Part shown: positions 9,842 to 21,400 of the stretch, piece by piece
How positions within the stretch are numbered: the first letter of the stretch is position 1
Layout: the number at the start of each line of letters is the position of its first letter
From: Neoarius graeffei
Lineage: Eukaryota > Chordata > Actinopteri > Siluriformes > Ariidae
Direction of reading: 5' to 3'
Assembly: GCF_027579695.1 (NCBI RefSeq)
Contig: NC_083569.1
Coordinates: 75,192,149-75,256,148, forward strand
Length of the DNA: 64,000 bases
Notes under the pieces: generated by a model
The model's database searches: none
What the model saw: only the letters and a program-made list of their open reading frames with translations
Told to the model about the DNA's origin: nothing
Program-made: the position numbers and the translations under genes

Positions 9842-9892
9842 AACTACTTCCAACCAGGTAGTCAATCAAACATGTCTTACCTGATTGAGAGT

Positions 9893-9911
9893 ATCACGTC
9901 GGGGTCACCAA
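9893..9911 (-). promoter_or_regulatory. Primer binding site, tRNA-Trp type
   Basis: Read on the minus strand just after the 5' LTR end (CTTAACA, 9,914) comes ATT then TGGTGACCCCGACGTGAT. This is the complement of the 3' end of tRNA-Trp including CCA (TCACGTCGGGGTCACCA), as known from avian leukosis-type retroviruses. The 2-3 base gap from the LTR is normal for reverse transcription. Confidence 0.88.
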
Positions 9912-9913
9912 AT

Positions 9914-10343
9914 TGTTAAGATTGCGCTGCGTGCTGTTCAGATGCGTTACCAGGAGATCTCCGAGGACAAGAAGAGAGCGAACCACATGAGTTAAATCAA
10001 TCTGGTTTATTCTCAGCGTGTCCTAACACACAGCTGCGTCAGGGCTTTATATACACTTCGTAGGGAGTATCAGCAGTGGAAAGTTATGGAATGTGCTTTG
10101 CACACTCAGTATCAAGGTCACACAGGAGTTATGCACAGTTCAACAAGATGTTTCACACAAAAACATAGACAAAATCAGGATATGAAACGGGAACAGAACA
10201 TGTGAAAAGTACAAAATGTACAGAGCAGCACGTATTATCTCTGGCCTAAAGTTAACCCTAAACTGCTACACTACACGACAGTCACCCTTGGGCCGCGCAT
10301 TTACAAGAGTAGGTTTAGGAGTATTCAGGATTATATTCTTACA
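9914..10343 (-). promoter_or_regulatory. 5' LTR of the provirus (promoter)
   Basis: 430 bp with no difference seen from 3,445-3,874. It contains the same TATA box (minus strand, near 10,053-10,046) and AATAAA signal (near 10,011-10,006). This LTR would drive gag-pol on the minus strand. Confidence 0.92.
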
Positions 10344-10985
10344 ATATATGAACACATACACCGACATAAACAGAGATAAACTTAGCCTACAAAGAAAGAA
10401 AATGGATTCACAATATTGTGATTGAATTCGTTTAATTCGGAGGGGGAAAGACTACTCCCGTAAACTGACTGCACATTACAGGATATTGCAGAGACAGTGC
10501 ACTTGTAAGTGTAGACTACATGTAAAACCCCCGCCCGCCCGCCCGCACGACCCCTCCCCTTGTCCTTATCACAGGTGTGCGCGGCTGTGTCAGCATTTCA
10601 CACATACACCCAGAATACCTAGTAGTCCCCAGTAGTTAGGATTGATACATATGTCTAAAACAGGGTTAATATTAAATTCAGGCTTTTTGAAATAATCCTA
10701 CCTTAATACAGTTGAATTCTACGATTGCAACGTAAGAATCATAACAACCAATCAGATTTGTTCTACCGTGCCAGTTTTAGTAGTGATTTATGTGAAATGT
10801 ATTTTTGTGCAATGCTCAACCACTTAATATTTCGTATTTGAAAATGCAAATTATTAATACGTCTATAATACATTATATTTTCATAAGAAAACAATTAAGT
10901 GTTCTGAGTCTCCGTTGAGGGGGCGGGGCTGTAGCCACGAGGGGGCGACGCCCCCTTTCGCCCCCCCCATGGCGCCGGGCCTGTG

Positions 10986-12356
10986 TATATGTTGTGGGCT
11001 CATAGCTCTGCTATGAGAGAGAGAGTGAAAGAGAAAATAGATCATCGCAGTACTAATCCTGTAGCTCATGTGGCTATATGTGCTATGAAGAGATCCCCTT
11101 CTGGAGAGGACACTTACCCAAAATAAATAAATAATTCAAAAAAAGAAAGCTTATCGGTTTTACAAATATCATGTGAAGATTCTATCTATCTTTGATAATA
11201 AACCATATATTTAAGCGCGAGGCTCTACTTACTCGTCTGGAGGAAGTGGGTGGAGTTTTGTTCGGTCCTTTGGAAGTCACTTCAAAGAGTCACCGCCTGC
11301 CTTCAGGACTCCCCTTTATAAAGATGTTCCAGAAGGACTAAACCATTTTATTTAGTTTATTATTCATTCATATCGATTTTCCTATCCAGTATTATGAAGT
11401 GCAGCTCGTTCCTCCTTGACATCCTTTGGGGTTTATTAGTCTGTGTCCTGTTTTGTGTGTGAAGGATTTCCTGTCCAAAATAACGTGAAATAAAATAAAG
11501 TGGGTCTTGGTGATGGTTTCGTCCCAACAGAACAGAAACCGAAAGTTTCATTTCTGAGGACAAGAATATTAATGCACGGGGATTATTGTTTGGTTTTAAT
11601 TTGTCATTGTGAAATTGCAATTTCCAAACAGTTCAGCTTTAAATAAATCGATGTATAAATCGAGATAATAATCGACACGTATCAAGGCACACTGGTGATA
11701 ATAATAAAAACAAAATAGATAGATTGATATAAATAGATAGATAGAGATGTGACCATTCCTGTTTCATTTGTACAAAACTAATCATCCTTTTCCCCCCCTA
11801 AATGTAGCGGGCTCGGAACTCCACTGTTCAAATGTGTGTGTGTGTGAGTGATGTGATGTGACGTGATGTGAGAATTCCGGCTTACACATTCACTTGAGCA
11901 TGTTGGTGAGTTTAACTATCAACTCGGTGGGGATCTTCTTCTTCCTCCGAGTGTGTGTAGTAAATCAATAAAATTGGAACGCAGTAGTGTAAAAGCCTGG
12001 ATGGCTGATAGAGCTGAGTCATTGGCAGATGTCTGTGGATGGCAGAGCAGAGAGTGATGGCAACAGTATCTTCATCTTTGGTTGTCAAAGGACACCTGAG
12101 ACTTCAACCGCTGCCTCGGAGGATGGAGTTAACATGTTGGCCGCTCCGTCTCTGACTCACAAACAACTACCATGGTACACATTAACTTCAGACATCCCTA
12201 CCTGTAAAAAGTCATTTCCCCTGTACAAAAGGATGAACAGGACATGTCACAACAAAAAAATAATTTATTCAGATACTGAAATATACATGAAGAGAACAAA
12301 AAGGTTTTTCCCCCCCAGAGACTATTTACATGAACATAAATACATCAAATACAGTG
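10986..12356. other. Left-arm sequence, no gene; matched inverted at 45,290-46,800
   Basis: The stretch includes TGTGGGCTCATAGC, an AG-rich microsatellite (11,015-11,035), a segment with GAGGCTCTACTTACTCGTCTGGAGG, a GATA-rich run near 11,720 and TG repeats near 11,838. The right arm has the same order in reverse complement, with a longer (GATA)n at 46,536-46,583 and a longer (CA)n at 45,785-45,847. Small frames of 86-111 codons occur in both arms because the DNA is shared. They lack recognisable domains, and the longer one is disrupted between arms, so I do not call a gene. Confidence 0.6.
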
Positions 12357-14410
12357 GTGCATGAAAGTTTGTGAACCCTTTAGTATTTTCTATATTTCTG
12401 CATAAATATGGCCTAAAACATCATCAGATTTTCACACAAGTCCTAAAAGTAAATAAAGAGAACCCGGTTAAATAAATGAGACAAAAATATTACACTTGGT
12501 CATTTATTTATTGAGGAAAATTATTCAATATTACATATCTGTTAGTGGCAAAAGTATGTGAACCTTTGCTTTCAGTATCTGGTGTGATCCCCTTGTGCAG
12601 CAAAAACTGGAACTAAACGTTTCTGGTAACTGTTGATCAGTCCTGCACACCGGCTTGGAGGAATTTTAGCCCATTCCTCCACACAGAACAGCTTCAGCTC
12701 TGGGATGTTGGTGGGTTTCCTCACATGAACTGCTCGGTTCAGGTCCTTTCACAACATTTCGATTGGGTTAAGGTCAGGACTTTGACTTGGCCATTCCAAA
12801 ACATTAACTTTATTATTCTTTAACCATTCTTTGGTGGAACGACTTGTGTGCTTAGGGTCGTTGTCTTACTGCATGACCCACCTTCTCTTGAAATTCATTT
12901 CATGGACAGATGTCCTGGCATTTTCATTTAGAATTCGCTGGTGTAATTCTGAATTCATTGTTCCATCAATGATGGCAAGCCGTCCTGGCCCAGATGCAGC
13001 AAAACAGGCCCAAACCATGATTCTACCACCACCATGTTTCACAGATGGGATAAAGTTCTTATGCTGGAATGAAGTGTTTTCCTTTCTCCAAACATAACGC
13101 TTCTCATTTAAAGGAACAGTCCACCGTATTTCCATAATGAAATATGCTCTTATCTGAATTGAGACGAGCTGCTCCGTACCTATCCGAGCTTTGCGTGACC
13201 TCCCAGTCAGTCAGACGCAGTCAGACGCGCTGTCACTCCTGTTAGCAATGTAGCTAGGCTCAGTATGGCCAATGGTATTTTTTGGGGCTGTAGTTAGATG
13301 CGACCAAACTCTTCTGCGTTTTTCCTGTTTACATAGGTTTATATGACCAGTGATATGAAACAAGTTCAGTTACACAAATTGAAACGTAGCGATTTTTTAT
13401 GCTATGGAAAGTCCGCACTATAATGACAAGCGTACTAACACCTTCTGCGCGCTTCGGCAGCGCACTGATATCTGCGCTCCGTATCAATGCGCTGCCGAAG
13501 CGCGCAGAAGGTGTTAGTACGCCTGTCATTATAGTGCGGACTTTCCATAGCATAGAAAATCGCTACGTTTCATTTTGTGTAACTGAACTTGTTTCATATC
13601 ACTGGTCATATAAACCTATGTAAACAGGAAAAACGGGGAAGAGTCTGGTCACATCTAACTACAGCCCAAAAAAATACCGTTGGCTATACTGAGCCTAGCT
13701 ACATTGCTAACAGGAGTGACAGCGCGTCTGACTGCATCTGACTGACTGGGAGGTCGCGCAAAGCTCGGATAGGTACGGAGCAGCTCGTCTCAATTCAGAT
13801 AAGAGCATATTTCATTATGGAAATACGGTGGACTGTTCCTTTAAACCAAAAAGTTCTATTTTGGTCTCATCCATCCACAAAACATTTTTCCAATAGCCTT
13901 CTGGCTTGTCCATGTGATCTTTAGCAAACTGCAGACAAGCAGCAATGTTCTTTTTGGAGAGTAGCGGCTTTCTCCTTGCAACCCTGCCAATGCACACCAT
14001 TGTTGTTCAGTGTTCTCCTGATGGTGGACTCATGAACATTAACATTAGCCAACGTGAGAGAGGTCTTCAGTTGCTTAGAAGTTACCCTGGGGTCCTTTGT
14101 GACCTCGCCGACTATTACACGCCTTGCTCTTGGAGTGATCTTTGTCGGTCGACCACTCATGGGGAGGGTAACAATGGCCTTGAATTTCCTCCATTTGTAC
14201 ACAATCTGACTGTGGATTGGTTCAGTCCAAACTCTTTAGAGATGGTTTTGTAACCTTTTCCAGCCTGTTGAGTATCAACAACGCTTTTTCTGAGGTCCTC
14301 AGAAATCTCCTTTGTTTGTGCCATGATACACTTCCACAAACATGTGTTGTGAAGATCAGACTTTGATAGATCGCTGTTCTTCAAATAACACAGGGTGCCC
14401 ACTCACACTT
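12357..14410 (-). mobile_element. Tc1/mariner element, transposase broken by a foldback insertion
   Basis: Minus-strand Tc1-type transposon. 13,845-14,330 encodes the N-terminal half: start near MAQTKEISEDLRKSVVD, a helix-turn-helix with GYKTISKEFGLNQSTV, and the GRPTK motif. 12,600-13,107 encodes the C-terminal DDE half. The two are separated by a 729-bp palindromic insertion (13,112-13,840). Several stops and shifts are also present, for example in the C-terminal half, so it is dead. The terminus near 12,357 (CAGTGGTGCATGAAAGTTTG) is shared with the right-arm copy ending near 45,290. The right-arm copy lacks the palindrome but is split by other elements. Confidence 0.85.
13108..13844. mobile_element. 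TTAA-flanked palindromic foldback element (piggyBac- or Kolobok-like MITE)
   Basis: The element spans 13,112-13,840 and is flanked on both sides by TTAA (13,108-13,111 and 13,841-13,844). Its ends are AGGAACAGTCCACCG and CGGTGGACTGTTCCT. The two halves are complementary for about 350 bp each around a short centre near 13,470-13,485 (ACTGATATCTGCGC). The intact Tc1 sequence at 44,140 (GGTTTAAATGAG) is the empty site with a single TTAA, which proves the duplication. Frames of 74 codons on both strands are mirror images of one another and not genes. Confidence 0.85.
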
Positions 14411-14422
14411 GTGTGAAAATCT

Positions 14423-15212
14423 GATGAAAATGCTTTGTAGAACTTTTTGGTTTAAATGAGAAGCATTATGTTTGGAGAAAGGAAAACACTGCATTCCAGC
14501 ATAAGAACCTTATCCCATCTGTGAAACATGATGGTGGTAGTATCATGGTTTGGACCTGTTTTGCTGCATCTGGGCCAGGATGGCTTGCCATCATTGATGG
14601 AATAATGAATTCTGAGTTACACCAGCAAAATCTAAAGGAAAATATCAGGACATTTGTCCATGAACTGAATCTCAAGAGAAGGTGGCTCATGCAGCAAGAC
14701 AACGACCCTAAGCACACAAGTTGTTCTCCCAAAGAATGGTTCAAGAAAAATAAAGTTAATGTTTTGGAATGGCCAAGTCAAAGTCCTGACCTTAATCCAA
14801 TCAAAATGTTGTGGAAGTACCTGAAGTGAGCAGTTCATGTGAGGAAACCCAACAACGTCCCAGAGTTGAAGCTGTTCTGTACCGAGGAATGGGCTAAAAT
14901 TCCTCCAAGCCGGTGTGTAGGACTGATCAACAGTTACCGGAAACATTAAGTTGCAGTTATTGCTGCACAAGGGGATCACACCAGATACTGAAAGCAAAGG
15001 TTCACATACTTTTGCCACTCACAGATATGTAATATTGGATCATTTTCCTCAATAAATAAATGACCAAGTATAATATTTTTGTCTCATTTGTTTAACTGGG
15101 TTCTTTTTATCTACTTTCAGAACTTGTTTGAAAATCTAATGATATTTTTAGTCATATTTAGGCAGAAATATAGAAAATTCTAAATGATTCACAAACTTTA
15201 AAGCACCACTGT
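14423..15212 (+). pseudogene. Tc1 transposase C-terminal half, opposite orientation
   Basis: The plus strand reads from the middle of a Tc1 transposase (KHYVWRKENTAFQHKNLIPS-like segment at 14,460) through the DDE region. It includes [10 protein letters not shown] at 14,690 and [15 protein letters not shown] at 14,770, the second Asp and the final Asp-rich motif of the DD34D/E fold. It ends at the element terminus near 15,212 (CAAACTTTAAAGCACCACTG). There is no N-terminal half on this strand. It is joined head-on to the minus-strand Tc1 at about 14,411-14,423, giving a small inverted Tc1 pair. Confidence 0.8.
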
Positions 15213-15635
15213 AAATAAGGAGATGATATTTCTGTTTGATATAGAAATTATTATACACTGTACAGTATGCTGTGACTCTGATCTGGGAAACATTAAATAC
15301 ATTTATATCCCGTTACCTGTCACTGTTTGTTTACTGAATAGCCATACTTCTTTATCAGCTCGGAGTGTCATGGTGCAGAATTTATTTACACGACACTGAA
15401 AAAACCAAAACACTTAAAACTACTGATATTCAACATGATTTTGATTTCAACAACAAAAACACAAGGTTTTCTCATGGCATGACTTCACTCATTAGATTGG
15501 CCTGAATGACAAACGACACTGACACAGACTGGTCTCAATATATGGGGTTTTTTTTGTATGCTTTTAAAGTAAAATTTCAAGTCAAAATTCATTTTGTCAG
15601 CAGGTATTAATAATAATAATAATAATAATAATACA
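15213..15635. other. Unannotated interval ending in a (TAA)n tract
   Basis: I see no gene or known repeat in 15,213-15,607. 15,608-15,634 is a (TAA)n microsatellite that also supplies the target site of the following SINE. Confidence 0.5.
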
Positions 15636-16001
15636 GGCGGCACGGTGGTGTAGTGGTTAGCGCTGTCACCTCACAGCAAGAAGGTCCTGGGTTCGAGCCC
15701 CGTGGCCGGCGAGGGCCTTTCTGTGCGGAGTTTGCATGTTCTCCCCATGTCCGCGTGGGTTTCCTCCGGGTGCTCCGGTTTCCCCCACAGTCCAAAGACA
15801 TGCAGGTTAGGTTAACTGGTGACTCTAAATTGACCGTAGGTGTGAATGGTTGTCTGTGTCTATGTGTCAGCCCTGTGATGACCTGGCGACTTGTCCAGGG
15901 TGTACCTGCCTTTCGCCCATAGTCAGCTGGGATAGGCTCCAGCTTGCCTGCGACCCTGTAGAAGGATAAAGCGGCTAGAGATAATGAGATGAGATGAGAT
16001 G
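15636..16001 (+). mobile_element. tRNA-derived SINE with AATAATAATAC target duplication
   Basis: Head GGCGGCACGGTGGTGTAG with A-box (TAGTGGTTAGC) and B-box (GGTTCGAGCCCC); body with TTTGCATGTTCTCCCC and AAAGACATGCAGG; 3' part with GATAAAGCGGCTAGAG and a (GATGA)n tail. The flanks carry AATAATAATAC at 15,624-15,634 and 16,002-16,012. It is one of at least five full copies in the window and appears close to consensus. Confidence 0.88.
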
Positions 16002-16588
16002 AATAATAATACAAGCTTGCATAAATATTCAGCCCTTTCACACTATTCCTTGAATGAACCACCTTTGGCTGCAGTGACTGCTTTAAGTCTGTTGGGGTAT
16101 GTTCCTTGCTTTGCACACTGTTTGGGAGTGATTTTCACTCATTCTTTCTGGCAGATTTGCTTCATTTCGACACTTTTTTTTTTAACAGACCAAAGCAGGT
16201 TCTCTTGAAATATCCCCCTTTATTTTGCTCCATCCATTTTTCCTTTTTTTTTTGACAAGAATTACAGGTTCTGTGTTTGAAAAGCATCCCAGAGCAAAAT
16301 GCTGCCACCACCATCTTTCATTGTAAGGATGGGGTTCACTGAGGTATGTCTTGGGTTAGATATACACCACACATAGTGGTGTATATGTTGCTCAAATGCA
16401 CTAAATTAACCTTTGCCTCATCACAACAAAACACATCTTTTCTGGGTCACACTCATGCTTTCATATGGTGCTGCCACCACCATAGTTCAGTGTAGGGATG
16501 AATTGAGGTAGTTGGTTCATACCACACACAGCACTTTGAAAATTGTCCAAATACACTGTCATGACTTTGTCTAATCAAACACACACAC

Positions 16589-17210
16589 ACCACGGGCGCA
16601 GATAGAGGGTGGGACGGGTGGGATTCATCCCACCCAGATTTAAATTCACCTCGTTCGGTCCCCCCCACTTATAGGGAGGAAAAAACGTCTATGCTGTCTT
16701 TCTTTGCACAAGGCAAACCTCACGGAAAAATCAAAAGACTAATTACCATTCGGTTTATTGAGGTGCACAGCAGTACATACATAGTTGCAACATCCCACAT
16801 AAAACAAAACAAAGACTGATATTCGGTTGGTTGAGCTGCGCAGACTGCACAGGTTGCGAGCTCAAGCTTGGTTGCTATGGTTACCTACAACAAGTTTGAC
16901 AGGCATATCGGGGACAGCTCCTAGTTCAGGACTTTAATTACATTTTGTGTTTTTTTTACACCCTGCTCTTTCTGTTTTCTTAAAGAATCAGTGTGCTGAA
17001 AGTCAGTTAATGTTTAAATAAAACAGTTTTTGCATATGGCATATGGCATGCTTGGGGAGTGATTGGAATCAGTATCAGAATCAATAAGCTTTATTTCTTT
17101 CAATGATGGGTAATTAAGTTTGACAGTCCAAGTCTCAATACATAGGATACACAGACCTAGATGCTATAGATAAATACAAAGGGTAGACAAAACACTCAGC
17201 AGTCATCCAG

Positions 17211-17247
<37 letters not shown>

Positions 17248-17517
17248 TCAACCCACATGACATCCTGTCGTGTCAGTGGTAAATAGCACATGAGAGCACC
17301 AGACATCACAGGTGTGCTCTATTCCTACTCTTTATTTATTAGTAGGCCTAAGCTAACGGTTGCAGGGATGAAGGAGTGATGGTTTTTTTGTCTTAGCTGA
17401 GTAATGTCACCGCCCTGAGGGCATCAGAGTATATTCCTCGCACAACACATGTTGGGGGTGGGGTTGGTTTGCTGGCAGCTTTGTCCCCCCCAGTTCAAAA
17501 AACGTATCTGCGCTCCT
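16589..17517. mobile_element. hAT-like non-autonomous element (GGGCGCAGATA termini)
   Basis: Begins CACGGGCGCAGATA and ends TATCTGCGCTCCTG, inverted to one another, and sits in CA repeats that hide the target duplication. The first 350 bp are the same as 48,115-48,455 in reverse complement, a second partial copy in the right arm with a different interior. No transposase frame is present. Confidence 0.6.

Positions 17518-17572
<55 letters not shown>
17214..17572. repeat. Two (CA)n microsatellites
   Basis: 17,214-17,242 and 17,520-17,572 are pure CA tracts, separated by about 280 bases of element sequence. Confidence 0.9.
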
Positions 17573-17576
<4 letters not shown>

Positions 17577-18409
17577 CCAACCAACCCTGGGTCTGTCGTA
17601 CTTTCATATGGATCTATTTGAGGACTGGTTTCATGATAGCCACCTTCCCATACATTTCCAAATGGTTGTCTGGTGCAACTTCACTCTACTCTCAGGCACT
17701 GTACTCTGTACTTTGTCAGAGTGACTGCTGGCCATGCTGTGGCATCCTGAACCAATCATGTTTTTGTGCTGAGTTTTGAGGGATGGCCTTGTGTAAGTCC
17801 CACTTGGGTAGTGTGATGTAACTTCTACTTCCTCACGATTGAGCCAACAGTGTTTACTGGGATGTCCAATCACTTCTATAGAATTTTAAACTCCATTCTT
17901 AAGTTATGAAATTCTGTTACCTTCTCTTAAACTTCCTGAGAATCCTCTTTAGTCTTTATTTTCACTCTTTTACTTCTGATTGACAGTCTTTTCAAAGACA
18001 CTTCAACTGAGATGGAGTTTGTTCAGACAATGGGAGCTACTGTATTTTAATATTTCACAGGTGAAGGCCAATTATAAGTCAGTTGTGTCCTTGTTAAGAT
18101 AATATCTTTCATCTGGATCTTCCAGAACTTGGATGGGTGAATAATTATGCAAATACCAGTTTGGGTTTTGATTTTCTTTGAAATGCTTGCTGACCAATAA
18201 TTCATTTTAGATTAAATTAAGTGGAAGAGAACACAAGTTTGCAATAAAATACTGATTGGTAGAATATGTGTATTTATTATTTGTTATTCACAAATATATA
18301 ATTCTGGTTATGTTAAATAATTTTGCAAGCCATTACATATGATCTTTAATGATAAATGTAACACTTCAATCACTGTAGTTTAAAAATGACATGGATCAGA
18401 TGAAGGCAC

Positions 18410-21400
18410 TTGATCCTTTAGACTTAGACAACCTTTACTGTCATTCAGTATGCAACAAGTGTACACAGAACAAAATTTCATTGCAATTTGGCTCAGCACA
18501 GAATTAAATATGAAGTGTATTAAATTAAATTATGCAGCAGCAAAAATATTATAAAGTGCAATAGTATAAAGTGACCTGTGGAATTAGGAAATGTTCAAGT
18601 ATAAATAGAAGTTTGGAGTTCAGCAGTCTGGTGACCTGGGGGAAAAAGGCTGTTACAGAACCTGGTGGTCCTGCACCAAATGCTGCGAACCCTCTTTCCA
18701 GAGGCCAGGAGGAAGAACAGCCCATAGTGAGGGGTCACTGATGATGTTTCTGGCTCAAAACATGCAGCGCCTTGGTGCAATGTCCTGAATGGAGGGAAGA
18801 GAAGTCCCAGTGATTTTCTCTGCTGTCCTCACCACTCTCCTCACATTCTTCCAGTCAGAGACACTGCAGCCTCCACACCACACAGAGATGCAGCTGGTTA
18901 GAACGCTCTCTGTGGTGCTTCTGTAGAATGTAGTGAGGATGGGCGGGGGCAGGTGGGCTCTCCTCATCCTACACAGGAAGTGCAGACGCTGCTGTGCCTT
19001 CTTGATCAGTGACGCGGTGTTCACAGACCAGGTGAAGTTGTCTGTGATGTGCACCCCGAGGAACTTGGTGCCATGTTGTTGTTGAGAAGTGGAGCGTGGC
19101 TGGGCTGGTTTTTCCTTAAGTCAACAATTATCTCTTTAGTTTTGTCCACGTCTAGGATCAGGTTGTTTTCCCTGTACCAGCCCACCAGCTGCTCCACCTC
19201 CTCTCTGTAGGCCAGGTCGTTGTCGTCCCTGATGAGGCCCACCACTGTTGTGTCATCCGCAAACTTTCACAACGTGGTTGCTGGCAGCCCTGGGAACACA
19301 GTCGTGTGTCATCAGAATGAACAGCAGAGGGCTCAAGACACAGCCCTGAGGGGAGCCTGTGCTGAGGGTGATGACACTGGAGGTGTTCTGTCCGACCCGC
19401 ACTGGCTGTGGTCTTTCAGTGAGGAAGTCTAGCAACCAGTTACACAGGGGGGTGCTGAAGCCCAGGGGACCCAGTTTGTTCACCAGATGCTGTGGATTGA
19501 TATTAAATGCTGACCTGAAGTCCAGGAACGGCATCTACACATGAGTGTTCTTCTCCTCCAGGTGTGCAAGGCTGAGGAGAAGAGTGGAGGAGATGGCATC
19601 TTCAGTGGAGCGGTTTGGCCAGTAGGCAAACTGGAAGGGGTCAAATGTAGGAGAGAACCTGGAGGTGATGTACCCTGTACTCCTTTACCAGCCTCTCAAA
19701 GCACTTCACCATAATGGGAGTGAGTGTGACAGGCCGGTAGTCATTGAGTGATGTGATTTGAGGTTTTTTTGGCACAGGATGATGGTGGCAGTCTTGAAAC
19801 ATGGTGGGACTTTGGCTTGATCCAGTGGTGTTGAAAATGTTCGTTAGAACATGAGCCAGCTAGTCTGCACATTCCCTGAGCACCTGATCAGGAATATTAT
19901 CGGGGCCCAGGGCCTTCCGTGTGTTGACTCTCCTCAGAGTCCTCCAGCCCTTAGCTGTATCAAGACAGAGTGCCTTTTCATCCTGATGGGGAACAGCTTT
20001 CACTGCAGGAGTGCTATTTAGTGCCTCAAACCTCCCAAAGAAGTTATTGAGTTCATTGAGGAAGTCTGCATCATCATCACACTCGGAAGGGGCTATCCTG
20101 TAGTTTGTGATAGCCCGTATGCCTTTCCACATATCCCTGGTATTGGTGGTGTTGTGGAAAAAGTCCTGGATTTTTTGACTGTGAGCACACTTTGCTAATC
20201 TGATGGCACGGTTCAAGTTAGCTCTCGCTGTTCTCAGTGCCTTCTCATCACTAGACTTGAAGGCTGAGTTCCGTGCCTTTAGCATTTTGCGTACTTCAGA
20301 AGTCATCCAGGGCTTTTGGTTGGCCCGGGTGATGATACTCTTTATGTCGCTGATGTCCTCCATGCATTTGTTGATGTAGGCTGACACAGACATGGCATAC
20401 TCATCTATGTTGGTATGATCATTGTAAGTGGCAGCTGCCTTGAACATGTCCCAGTCTGTGCACTCAAAACAGTCCTGTAGTGCCTCCATAGCCCCCTCAG
20501 ACCACACCCTCACCTGCCTCACTGTAGGTTTTCCTCTGATCAGCAGGGGCTTATATGCAGGGATTAGCATAACGGATAAATGGTCAGAAGAGCCAAGGTG
20601 TGTGTGTGGGGGGGGGGGGCTGCTCTGAATCCATCCTTTATATTGGTGTAGGCCATGTCTAATGTGTTTGCTCCCCTGGTTGCACAATTGACATGCTGGT
20701 GAAAACGAGGGAGAACTGTCTTCATGTCGGCCTGGTTAAAATCTCCAGCCACAATGAAAAAGCCCTCGGTGTGAGCAGATTGCATCTCATTGATAGTCCG
20801 GTAGAGAACACTCATAGCTTCCTTCGTGTTAGCACTGGGGGGCATGTACACAGCAGTGATGGAAACTAAAGTAAACTCCCTGGGCAGATAGAATGGTCTA
20901 CAGTTTATAGTCAAAAGCTTAATATCCGGTGAGCAATGGCTTGAGATTAACTTAGCATTTTTACACCAATTGTTATTGATATAAATACACAAACCACCCC
21001 CTTGGGATTTACCACTGAGTGTGCAGCTCCTGATGGCATGACATGTAGCTAGTCCCTCGATGCTGACAACCTTGTCTGGGATTGATGAGTTAAGCCATGT
21101 CTCTGTCAGAATTACAGCGCAGCAGTTCCTCATCTCTCATTTTGTTTTTAATTCCAGCTGCATATGATCTATTTTGTTCTCCAGGGAGTGAACATTATTG
21201 AGGAAGATGGATGGAAGCGGCGTTTTATAGGGGCTAGCTTTTAGCTTAGCTGTTAGCCCCCGGCAGCCGCGCTTCCACCTTCGGTCACATCGCCTCCGCT
21301 TGCTCCTCTGTCAGCTTATGCTGCTAGGGGAGTCCTCTGCACCGTAGGCCCCTGGGTCTTGCCAGCGTAGCACTCCAAGGCTATGCAAACACTCCAGAGT

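Larger units (their letters stand above)
3445..10343 (-). mobile_element. Complete endogenous retrovirus (gamma/epsilon-like), env-defective
   Basis: A provirus on the minus strand: 5' LTR 9,914-10,343, primer site, leader with tandem hairpins, gag, UAG, pol, env remnant, polypurine tract, 3' LTR 3,445-3,874. It is flanked by a perfect 5-bp target duplication, ATATA (3,440-3,444 and 10,344-10,348). The right-arm hAT copy holds the unoccupied site (one ATATA before TGAACAC, read at about 56,450-56,460 in reverse), which confirms the boundaries. A tRNA-Trp primer site, gag-UAG-pol in one frame, one zinc knuckle and a simple LTR fit a class I (gamma/epsilon-like) retrovirus. The absence of visible LTR differences argues for recent insertion. 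Confidence 0.92.
2829..10985 (+). mobile_element. hAT-type DNA transposon (non-autonomous), host of the nested provirus
   Basis: The termini are CAGGCCCGGCGCC at 2,829 and its exact complement GGCGCCGGGCCTG ending at 10,985. The flanks are TATATATG and TGTATATG, an 8-bp near-duplication (7 of 8). An 8-bp target site and CAG...CTG ends are typical of the hAT superfamily. Minus the provirus at 3,445-10,343 the element is about 1.25 kb, the same as the right-arm copy at 50,805-57,071 minus its own insertion. No transposase frame survives, so it is non-autonomous. Its interior is GC-rich near both ends and otherwise featureless. Confidence 0.75.
16010..18160 (-). mobile_element. Degenerate Tc1/mariner element with nested hAT MITE
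   Basis: The left terminus GCATAAATATTCAGCCC (16,019) and right terminus GGGTGAATAATTATGCAA (near 18,136-18,154) are inverted relatives, as in Tc1 elements. The interior has decayed transposase traces (ATGCTGCCACCACCATC, the complement of the Tc1 GGTGGTGGCAGC motif, at 16,300 and 16,470) without a usable frame. A stray terminus of the same type lies inverted at 21,592-21,633. The element is interrupted at 16,589-17,517 by another transposon and contains CA microsatellites at 17,214 and 17,520. Confidence 0.6.

Noticed and set aside
11360-11620. 86-codon frame conserved in both arms (also at 46,069-46,329)
   Set aside because: Conservation is explained by the inverted duplication; substitutions are not biased to third positions in any way I can see, and no domain is recognised.
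12029-12364. 111-codon frame overlapping the Tc1 end
   Set aside because: The right-arm copy is shifted and shortened, and the frame runs into the transposon terminus.
13329-13623. Two 74-codon frames on opposite strands encoding nearly the same protein
   Set aside because: They are the two halves of a perfect palindrome read in opposite directions; there is no domain and no codon signal.
15607-16116. Repeated frames with SLDCGGNRSTRRKPTRT and VSAVASQQEGPGFEPRG throughout the window
   Set aside because: They are SINE translations, occurring in every SINE copy and on both strands.
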